From: Parabacteroides faecis
Lineage (GTDB): Bacteria > Bacteroidota > Bacteroidia > Bacteroidales > Tannerellaceae
Assembly: GCF_014647375.1 (NCBI RefSeq)
Contig: NZ_BMPB01000001.1
Location: 558,001 to 622,000 of the forward strand
Direction: 5' to 3'
Length of the DNA: 64,000 nt
The notes beneath the pieces were generated by a model. That model had not been told where the DNA came from, made no database searches, and saw only the letters and a program-made list of their open reading frames with translations. The translations under genes were made by a program, and so were the position numbers. This document shows, piece by piece, positions 27,997-37,200 of the stretch (position 1 is its first letter; each line of letters begins with the position of its first letter).

Positions 27997-30900
27997 TTAA
28001 CGTTTTACCAGTTTGACGGCATCCGCCGTTACACTTCTTAATTTACATTCGTTTGTCAGGACGATAAATGCAGTATCGGCTACAAAATAATAGACACCCA
28101 ACTGTTCCCATCCCTCATTCGCTTTCCGGAGGTCGATATAAGCGTCCTCCGTCTCTTCTCCCTGTTTTACCTTGAAACGGTACTCTCCCTGGGCACGGTC
28201 GTTATACCGCATTTCATTGTTCTTGCTGACATAATAATAAACATCATACTGTCCTTCGGCAGGTACCGGAATCTTCCAGGTAGCCGTCTGGCTGCCGTTA
28301 CCGCTTTTTATCACGTAAGCGGAACGGATGTATTTTCCGTAATAATTAGCATTCGTCGTAGCTGTCCATTGCAAGGGTGGCCGCCAGTCGGAGACACCGG
28401 AGTACTTGAACGAGGTATCCTCTACTTTATCCAACCATTTAGGCAGCATACCCACTACATCCGGTTCAGACAGGACAAACAAAGTCGTATCTTCATTATC
28501 GACAATGATCTCCCCTTCAATATCCTGCGAAGAAGTTGAAACGATGAAATCACCCTCGGTATCTATATTCTGCCTTCTTTCCTGTTTGATATTCCCTACA
28601 GGTTGATTGATCACACTCGGCAGATTACCGGATATCAAAGTATTGACAGTGACATCACGCGGTGCCTCTTCCCATACGGACACCAACTCTTTTGTCTGAT
28701 GGGCCGCTAAAGGAATCTTCCGGCTGGTGCGCGGATCGATGTTGTTCTGGTCGCGTCTGCCCACTCCCTGTATATCTATATGAACAATTCCGTCATGATC
28801 AGAATTATTGCTGACCTGCATCCTGAGGACAAAGACCTCCTGTCCCCGATTCGTGATCCGCGTTACTTCCGGCCGTCCCAGTGTATAATAAGGCAGAGGC
28901 GTAGGATACGACCATTCCGACAGTCCCGAACGGATATCCGTATGGCTGATATTCCCTAATGTATCCAACAGACTCTCAAACTGGATATTCCGGAATGTAT
29001 TCTTTTCCAGCAATGCATACACAGAATCCCTGAACGCGTTCACCCCGATACTGATCTCCGGATCGGCAAACAGGCGGTAGACCTTCAAGCTGACGATATT
29101 TTCAAGTAAATTGCGGTACTCTACATTAGCCAGAAGTTCCTTAAATCCCTGTTTTTCCATCAACAGGCTTGCTTTTTCATTATTACTGATACCGTTTATA
29201 TCACGTTCCCAGCCGTAGTTATCCGATTTCTTCTGCAGGTAAAGTTCGATAGCCGCATTAGCAACCGGCCAATCGGGAGAAAAGATGTTATATCGGTAAT
29301 TATATAACTGGGGAAACAGGAAATAAGGATTTGCCTGTGAAGAAATATTGTAATTACCCCGTCCGGCAGAAGAGAAATTATAGTTCCCTTCCGGTCGCTG
29401 GAAAATCCAGAAGAAATTATTCAGCGCACGTATCTTCGCCTCTTCTTCAGTGATTTCACGCCCGCCCCTTTTCGACCATTTTATTTGGTTACGCCAGGCT
29501 CTATCTACATCGAGTTGTCCGAAGACACACCCTTTTTCCGGGAAAAGGACCATCTCGGGCTGGACAGCTTCCTGGGCTTGCGACCAGGCACGGGTATAGG
29601 TAGAAAATTGTACCGGCACTTCAATCACAGAAAAACGGTTGAACGGATAACTCAACCGATAGGTACGTTCCAGGTTCTCCCGCATATTACGGACGAAACT
29701 CGGTATCGTATCGAGGATAGAATCGAATGTAGCCGTATAGTAATCATTCCCTTCGATATGCCATATACTATATACTGTACTGTCCGACTCCAGACTTTGT
29801 TGTTTATATTTTCCCACGATCAGAGAAATAGCCTGTACCGGATATTCGGGTGTAAACGAATAAGATCCGTCTTCCTCCTTTACTCCTTCCCCCTGTGAAA
29901 GCGGAGTCAATCCCGGAAGTGGCTTCACCTGCAAACCGAATTTACTGAAATAGGTTTGCTGCCAGTCCGGACTCATATTGCTGTAAGATGTTCCCGGACG
30001 TGGATACCAATAGGTTTCCGGAGTGAACAACAGGTAATTGTCCGTTTGAAATACATATTGCTTATCTATATTGAACAGGAAATTCTTGTATTCTTTCTGT
30101 AAAACTTCTGCCGGAATATCCAGATAACAGAATTTACTATCGATCTTCCCTCCATATTTAACGGAGAAAGTGACCGTATCGCCCGGGATGATCTCCTGAC
30201 CGAAATCAACCAATAGGATCTGATTATCCCTTTTAAAATCGAGGCTGTTCCCTCCCCTCTTTATCTCCTGTACCTGTAACCCCGGATTCAGACAGAAAGT
30301 AAATACCGCAGCCGGTTCCAGTGCCAACCCCTTCATCGTTACTTCCGAAACGAATGTTTCCGGTTGCTGCTCCAGCGAAATATCATACTGCTCGATGATC
30401 ATTTTGGGAGTATGTACATATTTATTATTGACTTCCGTATACAACGTCCGCATCTCCCCTTGTCCCAGAATGGAATGAACATGTTTATACCCTGCCGCAC
30501 CACTTATCAGCAACATACAGAACGAAAGGAATAACCACGGATAATTGCTGCGTGACGAATTAGGCAACCGCCGGAACAGAAAGATCGTAAAGAATATAAA
30601 AGCCAGTCCGGCAAAGAAATAGATAGCCCGGTGATTCAATACCGTTTCCCAATTCGTAAAACCGACGATACCCGACTTCACCAACGGCAGGCTATAGGCC
30701 ATATAATCGAACAGATAATAGAACTTATCACTGATATAGAACAATGTCAGCCCGATATATCCCAGTAAGATAATAAAGGTAAGCGCCTGATTCTTCAACA
30801 CCAGCATCAGGAAAATAGACAGACCGATAATGAAAACCAGTGTCGGGATGCTTATCAGGAAGAAATACAGAAGATACGCTCCCCAATCTACCGCCATTCC

Positions 30901-31314
30901 CGAAGTGATCAGATTGAAAATTAATGCCATTCCCATCACGATCAGGTTCAGTATCAGAAATACCCGCAGGTTTCCCCATATCTTCCCGATCACATATTCG
31001 GCATTACTCAACGGACGGACATAAAAGACCTCCGAGGTATCCAGTTTCTTATCCCTCTTCAAAAATTCCGAAGCAAGAAAGATACAGATCACCGCCTGGC
31101 CGGTATTAAGCAGTAACAGATTGACATAAGGCAAATTGGAAGGAAGTGCTTTCAGCATCCACATGCCTCCACCATCGTCTGCCACGAGCATGCCGAAGTC
31201 AAAGAATCCGAGTATCAGTATCGCCAGTACCATAAACACTTTAAAGAACCAACTCCGGATCAATATTTTGCTTTCGTATTTTGCTACCGATTGTATATTG
31301 TTGATAAACGACAT
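27997..31314 (-). CDS. ABC-2 permease fused to an M1-peptidase-like, catalytically degenerate region and a golvesin-like C-terminal domain
   Basis: This 1105-residue protein has three parts. Residues 1-300 carry six or seven TM helices typical of ABC-2 permeases (LLLLNTGQAVICIFLASEFLKRDKKLDTSEVFYVRPLSN...). Residues about 305-900 resemble an aminopeptidase-N-like fold (QYDISLEQQPETFVSEVTMKG, YSFTPEYPVQAISLIVGKY, SYPFNRFSVIEVPVQF, PEMVLFPE). I find no HEXXH zinc site, so peptidase activity is unlikely. The last about 140 residues (YYGKYIRSAYVIKSG... to ...LRSVTADAVKLVKR) look like a golvesin/xanthan-lyase CBM-type beta-sandwich. The partner ATPase gene is 21 bp upstream. A low-complexity stretch LPGLTPLSQGEGVKEEDG (about residues 460-480) looks repeat-derived. 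Its extracytoplasmic domains may handle a substrate or contact TolC. Function unknown. Confidence 0.8.
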   Translation of the reverse strand: MSFINNIQSVAKYESKILIRSWFFKVFMVLAILILGFFDFGMLVADDGGGMWMLKALPSNLPYVNLLLLNTGQAVICIFLASEFLKRDKKLDTSEVFYVRPLSNAEYVIGKIWGNLRVFLILNLIVMGMALIFNLITSGMAVDWGAYLLYFFLISIPTLVFIIGLSIFLMLVLKNQALTFIILLGYIGLTLFYISDKFYYLFDYMAYSLPLVKSGIVGFTNWETVLNHRAIYFFAGLAFIFFTIFLFRRLPNSSRSNYPWLFLSFCMLLISGAAGYKHVHSILGQGEMRTLYTEVNNKYVHTPKMIIEQYDISLEQQPETFVSEVTMKGLALEPAAVFTFCLNPGLQVQEIKRGGNSLDFKRDNQILLVDFGQEIIPGDTVTFSVKYGGKIDSKFCYLDIPAEVLQKEYKNFLFNIDKQYVFQTDNYLLFTPETYWYPRPGTSYSNMSPDWQQTYFSKFGLQVKPLPGLTPLSQGEGVKEEDGSYSFTPEYPVQAISLIVGKYKQQSLESDSTVYSIWHIEGNDYYTATFDSILDTIPSFVRNMRENLERTYRLSYPFNRFSVIEVPVQFSTYTRAWSQAQEAVQPEMVLFPEKGCVFGQLDVDRAWRNQIKWSKRGGREITEEEAKIRALNNFFWIFQRPEGNYNFSSAGRGNYNISSQANPYFLFPQLYNYRYNIFSPDWPVANAAIELYLQKKSDNYGWERDINGISNNEKASLLMEKQGFKELLANVEYRNLLENIVSLKVYRLFADPEISIGVNAFRDSVYALLEKNTFRNIQFESLLDTLGNISHTDIRSGLSEWSYPTPLPYYTLGRPEVTRITNRGQEVFVLRMQVSNNSDHDGIVHIDIQGVGRRDQNNIDPRTSRKIPLAAHQTKELVSVWEEAPRDVTVNTLISGNLPSVINQPVGNIKQERRQNIDTEGDFIVSTSSQDIEGEIIVDNEDTTLFVLSEPDVVGMLPKWLDKVEDTSFKYSGVSDWRPPLQWTATTNANYYGKYIRSAYVIKSGNGSQTATWKIPVPAEGQYDVYYYVSKNNEMRYNDRAQGEYRFKVKQGEETEDAYIDLRKANEGWEQLGVYYFVADTAFIVLTNECKLRSVTADAVKLVKR

Positions 31315-31335
31315 AAAGGGTCTATTAAGGGGTTG

Positions 31336-32229
31336 TTAATCGTTGGTCCAGAGATTTAACTTATTCTCCATATAATACACATAAGCATGTTCCAGATTGG
31401 GAGGATACGACTCTGCCTCATATCCTTCGATCTCATCAGCCACTACCTGCACTTCCCATCCGGAACCGGAAGGAATGGTAGAAATAACAGGATATTTCTT
31501 ATCCACTTCATGCAGTTCATCACTCGTCACTTTAATACGCCATACTTTCCCTTCCGCCTGTTTCATCATATCCTGGGGGGAACCGTAAAAAGAGACTTCT
31601 CCTTTATTCATCAGCGCCATGCAGTTACAGGTGCTGGATATATCTCCTACGATATGAGTAGAAAGGATGATCGTCACATCATTCTCACTCACCTCCGACA
31701 GCAGATTACGGAAACGGATACGTTCTTCAGGGTCAAGCCCCGTTGTCGGCTCATCCACAATGATCACTTTCGGATGATGGATCAGTGCCTGGGCAATTCC
31801 CAAACGACGTTTCATACCTCCCGACAGTTTGTTCGCATACCGTTCACGTACATCGAAGAGACCCACATTTTCAAGCATGGCATCCACCGCTTGCTTGCGT
31901 TGCCTGTTATTAGTCATCCCCGACAAACGGGCAGCATAATCCAGAAACTCATGTGTCTTATATTTGGCGAAGAAACGGAAATCCTGCGGAAGATAACCCA
32001 ATATACTCCTGATCTCCTTACGTTGTTTCAGTAAATCGTATCCGCAGATATCGACCTGCCCGGAGGTCGGTTCCATTAAAGCGACCAGGATACGCATCAA
32101 CGTAGATTTTCCGGCACCATTCGGCCCTAGCAAGCCAAACATACCTGTCGGTATCTCCAGATTCACATCTTTTAAGGCGTGGTTTCCATTCGGATACACC
32201 TTATTAAGGTTCTTTATCGATATACTCAT
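31336..32229 (-). CDS. ABC-transporter ATP-binding protein, first gene of the efflux operon
   Basis: This 297-residue cytosolic ATPase powers the ABC-2 permease encoded next. Motifs: Walker A GLLGPNGAGKST (about 35-46), Q-loop LGYLPQDFRF, signature LSGGMKRRLGIA, Walker B VIIVDEPTTGLDP, H-loop STHIVGD. It is strikingly similar to the ATPase domain of the RND-ABC fusion in the same operon: FGLLGPNGAGKSTLMRI is identical, and the RIRFRNLL and GE-GDP/GSP parts correspond. This suggests a duplication. It starts the leftward seven-gene operon; the gap upstream to rubrerythrin contains that gene's terminator. I did not find a clear -7 box for it. Confidence 0.92.
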   Translation of the reverse strand: MSISIKNLNKVYPNGNHALKDVNLEIPTGMFGLLGPNGAGKSTLMRILVALMEPTSGQVDICGYDLLKQRKEIRSILGYLPQDFRFFAKYKTHEFLDYAARLSGMTNNRQRKQAVDAMLENVGLFDVRERYANKLSGGMKRRLGIAQALIHHPKVIIVDEPTTGLDPEERIRFRNLLSEVSENDVTIILSTHIVGDISSTCNCMALMNKGEVSFYGSPQDMMKQAEGKVWRIKVTSDELHEVDKKYPVISTIPSGSGWEVQVVADEIEGYEAESYPPNLEHAYVYYMENKLNLWTND

Positions 32230-32315
32230 TTGGTCAACTATTCAGGAGAAAATTAGAATTAAGTTATAATAGGCTGGTAAAGATATATTTTATTCACATG
32301 AATACAAACAAAAAA

Positions 32316-32347
32316 CGTCCCTATCCAACATATTTTGGATAGGGACG
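32316..32347 (-). terminator. Rubrerythrin terminator
   Basis: CGTCCCTATCCAA (32316-32328) and TTGGATAGGGACG (32335-32347) make a perfect 13-bp stem with a 6-nt loop. On the minus strand it is followed by TTTTTTG, a classical intrinsic terminator 28 bp after the rubrerythrin stop. Confidence 0.9.
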
Positions 32348-32375
32348 CCTAAATTCTTGATTTTAATAGAAGATT

Positions 32376-32954
32376 TTAATAGTTCTGCTTCATTGGTTCG
32401 AAGAATGCCTGCGGGTGTTCGCATGCCGGACATTTCATCGGAGCTTTCTTTGCTTCGATCACAAAACCACAGTTACGACACTGCCAGAAGATAGCTTCAT
32501 CTTTTTCGAATACCTTACCTTCAGTCAGATTTGCCAACAATTTACGATAACGTTTTTCGTGTTCGGCTTCCACCTTTGCGATCATTCTGAAGGCAACGGC
32601 AATCTGTTTAAATCCTTCTTCTTCTGCAATATCGGCAAAAGCAGGATATAAATCAGCCCATTCTTCGTTTTCACCATCGGCTGCAGCAGCCAGATTTTCC
32701 ATTGTCGTACCAATTATACCGGCAGGATAAGAAGCAGTAATTTCCACCATACCGCCTTCCAGGAATTTGAAGAAACGCTTTGCATGTTCTTTTTCCTGTT
32801 CAGCTGTTTCCATGAATACACCTGCAATTTGTTCGTAACCTTCTTTTTTAGCTACGCTTGCAAAAAATGTGTAACGACTTCTTGCCTGAGATTCTCCGGC
32901 AAATGATTTAAGCAGATTTTGTTCGGTACGTGTACCTTTAATACTTTTTTCCAT
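32376..32954 (-). CDS. rbr: Rubrerythrin
   Basis: This cytosolic peroxide-reducing di-iron protein of anaerobes has 192 residues. An N-terminal ferritin-like four-helix domain carries the iron ligands (E in [39 protein letters not shown]). A C-terminal rubredoxin-like domain has two Cys pairs (CRNCGF and CPACEHP). It is monocistronic, with its own strong terminator. In Bacteroidales such genes are usually induced by oxygen or peroxide through OxyR or PerR-like control; no operator was identified upstream. Confidence 0.96.
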   Translation of the reverse strand: MEKSIKGTRTEQNLLKSFAGESQARSRYTFFASVAKKEGYEQIAGVFMETAEQEKEHAKRFFKFLEGGMVEITASYPAGIIGTTMENLAAAADGENEEWADLYPAFADIAEEEGFKQIAVAFRMIAKVEAEHEKRYRKLLANLTEGKVFEKDEAIFWQCRNCGFVIEAKKAPMKCPACEHPQAFFEPMKQNY

Positions 32955-33134
32955 AATGCTAATTATATATGTAGTATAAAATGAGTTTGTCTAATCGCCC
33001 TATTCAAATAACTCCCAAAAGTATGAAAATGTTTAAAACTTTAATTCATTATTTTACTTAAAATATATCTATCGATTCATAAATAGCATTTATAACAGGA
33101 AAGATAGAGTATACCCGTTGGCGGAATTGAATGT

Positions 33135-33158
33135 TACTTTTCTCTTGAAAGAAAAGTA
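33135..33158. repeat. Small hairpin between rubrerythrin and the SulP gene
   Basis: TACTTTTC (33135-33142) pairs with GAAAAGTA (33151-33158) around TCTTGAAA. It lies in the AT-rich divergent gap 32955-33271. It may be a REP-like element or a leftover terminator. Confidence 0.4.
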
Positions 33159-33175
33159 GTTCTATTATTTCTAAT

Positions 33176-33197
33176 TTTGTAATGTCGACATTGCAAA
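33176..33197. promoter_or_regulatory. 22-bp near-perfect palindrome, candidate operator for the SulP gene
   Basis: The centre AATGTCGACATT (33181-33192) is a perfect 12-bp palindrome, extended by TTTG on the left and CAAA on the right with one mismatched pair. It ends about 38 bp before the -7 box, just upstream of where the -33 element would lie. Confidence 0.45.
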
Positions 33198-33234
33198 TTA
33201 TCCTACCTTTTATGCTTTACGATAAATATTGTTG

Positions 33235-33242
33235 TATCTTTG
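33235..33242 (+). promoter_or_regulatory. -7 box of the SulP transporter gene
   Basis: TATCTTTG fits TAnnTTTG exactly, 30 bp before the ATG at 33272. This decides the start: in-frame codons further upstream (from 33182) precede the promoter and would not be transcribed. Confidence 0.6.
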
Positions 33243-33271
33243 CATCAAAATTTAACATATTAGGCAGAGAA

Positions 33272-34948
33272 ATGGAGAGCAAATTTGATTTTCAGCCCAA
33301 ACTATTTTCGGCGCTGAAGAACTATTCCAAAGAAAAATTCATGGCAGACCTGATGGCAGGGATCATTGTGGGTATTGTTGCCCTTCCGCTAGCCATTGCA
33401 TTCGGTATCGCCTCAGGAGTGAGTCCGGAGAAAGGACTGATCACTGCCATCATAGGCGGTTTTATTGTTTCTTTCCTGGGAGGCAGCAATGTCCAGATCG
33501 GCGGTCCGACCGGAGCGTTTATTGTAATCGTATATGGTATCATACAGAATTTCGGTATCGAAGGACTTGCCATTGCGACCGTCATTGCAGGTATCATACT
33601 GGTGATTATGGGAGCGTTAAAGCTCGGGACAGTCATAAAATTCATCCCTTACCCGATCGTTGTAGGGTTTACCAGCGGTATTGCACTGACAATTTTTACC
33701 ACACAGATGAAAGACTTGTTCGGACTGACAATGGAAAAAATTCCGGCCGATTTCATCTCCAAATGGATCGCCTATTTCGAACATATCCATACGATCAACA
33801 TCTGGTCGTTCGTCATCGGGATCATCAGTATATTCATTATCGTCTTCTCCCCCCGGCTCTCCAAAAAGATCCCGGGTTCACTGATCGCTATCATCGTAAT
33901 GACTGTAGTTGTTTATATTATGCGTAACCATTTAGGTATTACCGGTATAGAAACAATTGGCGATCATTTTACCATCAACGCTTCCCTCCCACAGCCGGAA
34001 GCTATTTCTTTCAATATGGAAACAATCAATTTGTTGCTTCCTTCGGCTTTCACGATCGCCATGCTGGGAGCCATAGAATCACTTCTTTCAGCGACCGTCG
34101 CCGATGGTGTTACAGGCGATAAACATAATTCAAACACAGAACTGATCGCACAGGGAGCAGCCAATATTGTTGTTCCTATCTTCGGCGGTATTCCCGTAAC
34201 AGGAGCTATTGCGCGTACCATGACGAATATAAATAACGGTGGCCGTACTCCTGTTGCCGGTATCATCCATGCAATAGTATTGTTATTGATCCTGTTATTC
34301 CTCGGACCGCTTACCAAGCATATCCCAATGGCTTGCCTGGCAGGGGTGTTGATCATCGTATCCTATAATATGAGTGAATGGCGTACATTCCGTTCACTGA
34401 TGAAGAATCCGAAAAGCGATGTTTCCGTCCTGTTGGTAACCTTCCTGCTGACCGTTATCTTCGACCTGACAATCGCTATCGAGATCGGTTTGCTGATAGC
34501 GATGTTCCTGTTTATGCGCCGTGTGGCAGAAACAACACATATCTCAGTCACCAGAGATGAAATAGATCTCTCCAGTGAAGGCGAAATCCGCCATAATGAA
34601 GAAGTATTGACATTGCCGAAAGGAGTGGAAGTGTATGAAATAGACGGACCGTTCTTCTTCGGTATAGCCAACAAATTCGATGGTGTAATGAAAACAGTAG
34701 GCGACAAACCGAAGGTACGTATCATCCGCATGCGTAAAGTCCCGTTCATGGATTCCACAGGACTTCATAACCTGGAAAGCCTGTTCCGGTTATCCCAGGC
34801 AGAACATATTCATATGATCTTATCCGGTGTAAATGAACACGTGCGGAAGGTACTGAAAAAATCAGGGTTCGAACAAAAAATAGGTGCTGAAAATATTTGC
34901 TCGAATATCAATGAAGCAGTAAAGAAAGCAAAAGAAGCGGTCCAATAA
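33272..34948 (+). CDS. SulP-family inorganic anion transporter with STAS domain
   Basis: This inner-membrane transporter of sulfate, bicarbonate or related anions has 558 residues from the start MESKFDFQPKLF. The membrane domain (about residues 25-410) has the SulP landmarks GIVALPLAIAFGIASGVSPEKGL, GGSNVQIGGPTGAF and a later GGIPVTGAIARTMTNINNGGRTPVAGI. A cytosolic STAS domain (about 440-555) has FMDSTGLHNLESLF. The start is set by the -7 box at 33235-33242. A palindrome upstream may be its operator. Given the sulfatases 17 kb away a sulfate role is tempting, but nothing in the sequence separates sulfate from bicarbonate transport. Confidence 0.93.
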   Translation: MESKFDFQPKLFSALKNYSKEKFMADLMAGIIVGIVALPLAIAFGIASGVSPEKGLITAIIGGFIVSFLGGSNVQIGGPTGAFIVIVYGIIQNFGIEGLAIATVIAGIILVIMGALKLGTVIKFIPYPIVVGFTSGIALTIFTTQMKDLFGLTMEKIPADFISKWIAYFEHIHTINIWSFVIGIISIFIIVFSPRLSKKIPGSLIAIIVMTVVVYIMRNHLGITGIETIGDHFTINASLPQPEAISFNMETINLLLPSAFTIAMLGAIESLLSATVADGVTGDKHNSNTELIAQGAANIVVPIFGGIPVTGAIARTMTNINNGGRTPVAGIIHAIVLLLILLFLGPLTKHIPMACLAGVLIIVSYNMSEWRTFRSLMKNPKSDVSVLLVTFLLTVIFDLTIAIEIGLLIAMFLFMRRVAETTHISVTRDEIDLSSEGEIRHNEEVLTLPKGVEVYEIDGPFFFGIANKFDGVMKTVGDKPKVRIIRMRKVPFMDSTGLHNLESLFRLSQAEHIHMILSGVNEHVRKVLKKSGFEQKIGAENICSNINEAVKKAKEAVQ

Positions 34949-34958
34949 CCGCTTCTTT
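34931..34958. terminator. Terminator overlapping the SulP stop codon, bidirectional
   Basis: AAAGAAGCGGT (34931-34941) pairs with ACCGCTTCTTT (34948-34958) as a perfect 11-bp stem with a 6-nt loop, followed by TTA. The SulP stop codon (34946-34948) lies in the loop and stem, and the convergent gene's stop begins in the far arm. Confidence 0.8.
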
Positions 34959-35635
34959 TAAAACTGAATACCTACAGAAAGAAAGAAGGCATGTGTCATT
35001 TTCTTCTTCCAGAGCATATCGTTCAACGGTTTCCGTTCGATAACCATATTTCGTCTGCCACCGTATACATCATAATTGGAAATGGTATATCCGGCTGAAA
35101 ATACCCAGCTTTCAACTTCTATCTGCATAAAGCTCTTTACATTCCAGTACAACCATTCCCCATTCGTATTCGTAACATTTTCCTTAAATATTCCCGTAAC
35201 GAGATAGTCTTCTTCCCTATAGCCGATCTGAAGGTGCTCGTTGACAGGAACCGCCATATACATACCCGGCTCCACATTGAATGTCACACACAGATCACGG
35301 TCTCCCCACTTATTTATATTAGGAGTACGTAACCGGATAGCCGGACGGAAAAGTATCCGTTTCGCATTCGAATCATCCGAACTGATAAACCATTTCAAAT
35401 CCGGGCCGCCGGGAGCTGGTCCGGAATAATATTCATCATAGAACTGACCTGTAAAATTAACTCCTCCCGTTACACCTACATATTTACAAATAAAATAGGT
35501 AAAAGACGGCTCCACCTCCCAGGCATAATTATTATTTAATCCTCCGGAGAGGGCAAACTCCCATCTTTTGAATTTGAATCCATCCTCACTTGCACCAGCC
35601 AAAACCGGAAATAGCATCATTATCCACAACAGCAA
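34958..35635 (-). CDS. Putative outer-membrane beta-barrel protein, non-ATG start
   Basis: This 225-residue protein has a hydrophobic leader (LLLWIMMLFPVLAGAS) and then alternating hydrophobic strands with many aromatic residues (WEFALSGGLNNNYAW, GVTGGVNFTGQFYDEYY, AFFLSVGIQF at the end, a barrel-like C-terminal Phe). I do not recognise a named family. The start is uncertain: the nearest in-frame stop lies six codons upstream of the TTG at 35635, and no ATG lies between. The most signal-peptide-like reading would begin at ATA-AAA-CGA (IKRLLLW), which looks like a mutated ATG-AAA-CGA. It is 79 bp downstream of another outer-membrane protein gene (DUF3943) on the same strand and probably co-transcribed. 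Confidence 0.6.
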   Translation of the reverse strand: MLLWIMMLFPVLAGASEDGFKFKRWEFALSGGLNNNYAWEVEPSFTYFICKYVGVTGGVNFTGQFYDEYYSGPAPGGPDLKWFISSDDSNAKRILFRPAIRLRTPNINKWGDRDLCVTFNVEPGMYMAVPVNEHLQIGYREEDYLVTGIFKENVTNTNGEWLYWNVKSFMQIEVESWVFSAGYTISNYDVYGGRRNMVIERKPLNDMLWKKKMTHAFFLSVGIQF

Positions 35636-35714
35636 TCGTTTTATGTTCTTTTCGCTTTACTACTGATTAGACAGAAAAAACGAAAAATCCCCCTACTCTG
35701 TTAAGTGCAAATCG

Positions 35715-37196
35715 TTATAATTTATAAGTCAACATCAGACGTCCTTCCGAAGTATGAGAAAAAACTTCTTCAAAATATTTGTAATCCGTATGGCGGGAAT
35801 AATTCATAAACGATCCGGTCAGATACAAACCTTTCCACAACTTAACATCCAACCTCAAACCGACTGCATGCAGGATTGCTTTCGAACGGTCTCCCTGTGC
35901 ATCCAGGATTTTCGGATTAAAATTATCCCAATCAATATCTTTCGGATACCCCTTCCAGGTAAACATATGGTAAACCTCATACGTGGTAGATGCTGAGAAT
36001 TTATCCTTCTTATATATAAAATTGAAACCGACTTTCGTACTGTATCCGCTTGCCAGATTATAATTCCGTTCGTCTACCCGATAATAATCACTTAATGCCC
36101 CGCCTAAAAGTATTCCGTTCAAATGACCATACGCATCTATATCCCAGCGTTTGAACCGTTTATTCTTATATACCAAACCACCTCCGAACGATGCCGGTGT
36201 ACAGAACTTATAAGGAGTTTTAGAAGATATATCGGAAATAGTATCCGAATCATAATAATCGAAATGCTGGTAAAGCCCCAAGCTCAGATAATGTTTTTTA
36301 TTATCTATCAATTCTTTTCCCATCAGACGGCCGATAATATTCAATTGCCCCAATACCGGTTGTGAGGCTTGCACATTCAGGTTTGCTTTTACAGAGAAGT
36401 AATCGTAAGGTTTTCTGTTTTCTGCATCGAAATGATCGCCGTACTCGATATTGATCTCAGAAGCGAATCCGACCCCTTTATCGAAAATATCATCCTCCAG
36501 TTCCAGAGCCCGTATCCCCATCGAGATATCGACACTCACGTCCGGCACTCCGAACTGTTTACCCGACGTAGGTCTCTGTTTCCAGGCATCTCCGTTGATA
36601 ATACGGGTAAGCCCACGCATCGGGGAAACTACGAACGAAGCAAATTCACACCCAAAACGAGCAGCCCCGGTTTTCCTGTCATCCAGTATCAGGTCGGATG
36701 CCCTATAGAACACCTCTCCCAACGCCATCCCTCCGATCGGTGTCGCTATTATATCATTGGTAGAAGGATATTCACATTCCATAAACATCTCCCACATAAA
36801 GCTCCCGGCAAACGCATACAGCCCCGATTGCCAGTAATTATATCCGTTCGAACGTCCTGCGTTATAATACAAACTGCCGTGATAAGGATGCAAGAACATA
36901 TTCGTCCCCATCTTGTCATTATCCCATATAAAACCATGCCTGAAATTCTCTTTAATCGTCTGTCCGTTGATATAGGCAAAATCTCCTTTCTGGATATACC
37001 GGTCAAAGATCCAGACTCCCATATTGATGCTGAAAACAGTTGCTCCCGCCTGAAATCCTTTCTTTGGAGAATAATAAGAAAGATCAAGCGGATCAGGAGC
37101 TTCAGGTACTGTTAGCTGACGCCTTATTGCGAGTTGGGAATATACAGAACTAACTGATAATAAACATGTAAACAATCCTATCACGAACTTTTTCAT
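35715..37196 (-). CDS. DUF3943 domain outer-membrane protein
   Basis: This 493-residue protein has a signal peptide (MKKFVIGLFTCLLSVSSVYSQ). The family core about residues 85-200 includes WDNDKMGTNMFLHPYHGSLYYNAGRSNGYNYWQSG and IIATPIGGMALGEVFYRASD, which matches DUF3943 as I know it. The rest is barrel-like and ends in LMLTYKL. Function is not established; members are outer-membrane or periplasmic proteins of Bacteroidota and Proteobacteria. A perfect -7 box sits only 4 bp before the ATG, so the transcript may have no leader. Confidence 0.82.
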   Translation of the reverse strand: MKKFVIGLFTCLLSVSSVYSQLAIRRQLTVPEAPDPLDLSYYSPKKGFQAGATVFSINMGVWIFDRYIQKGDFAYINGQTIKENFRHGFIWDNDKMGTNMFLHPYHGSLYYNAGRSNGYNYWQSGLYAFAGSFMWEMFMECEYPSTNDIIATPIGGMALGEVFYRASDLILDDRKTGAARFGCEFASFVVSPMRGLTRIINGDAWKQRPTSGKQFGVPDVSVDISMGIRALELEDDIFDKGVGFASEINIEYGDHFDAENRKPYDYFSVKANLNVQASQPVLGQLNIIGRLMGKELIDNKKHYLSLGLYQHFDYYDSDTISDISSKTPYKFCTPASFGGGLVYKNKRFKRWDIDAYGHLNGILLGGALSDYYRVDERNYNLASGYSTKVGFNFIYKKDKFSASTTYEVYHMFTWKGYPKDIDWDNFNPKILDAQGDRSKAILHAVGLRLDVKLWKGLYLTGSFMNYSRHTDYKYFEEVFSHTSEGRLMLTYKL

Positions 37197-37200
37197 GTTC

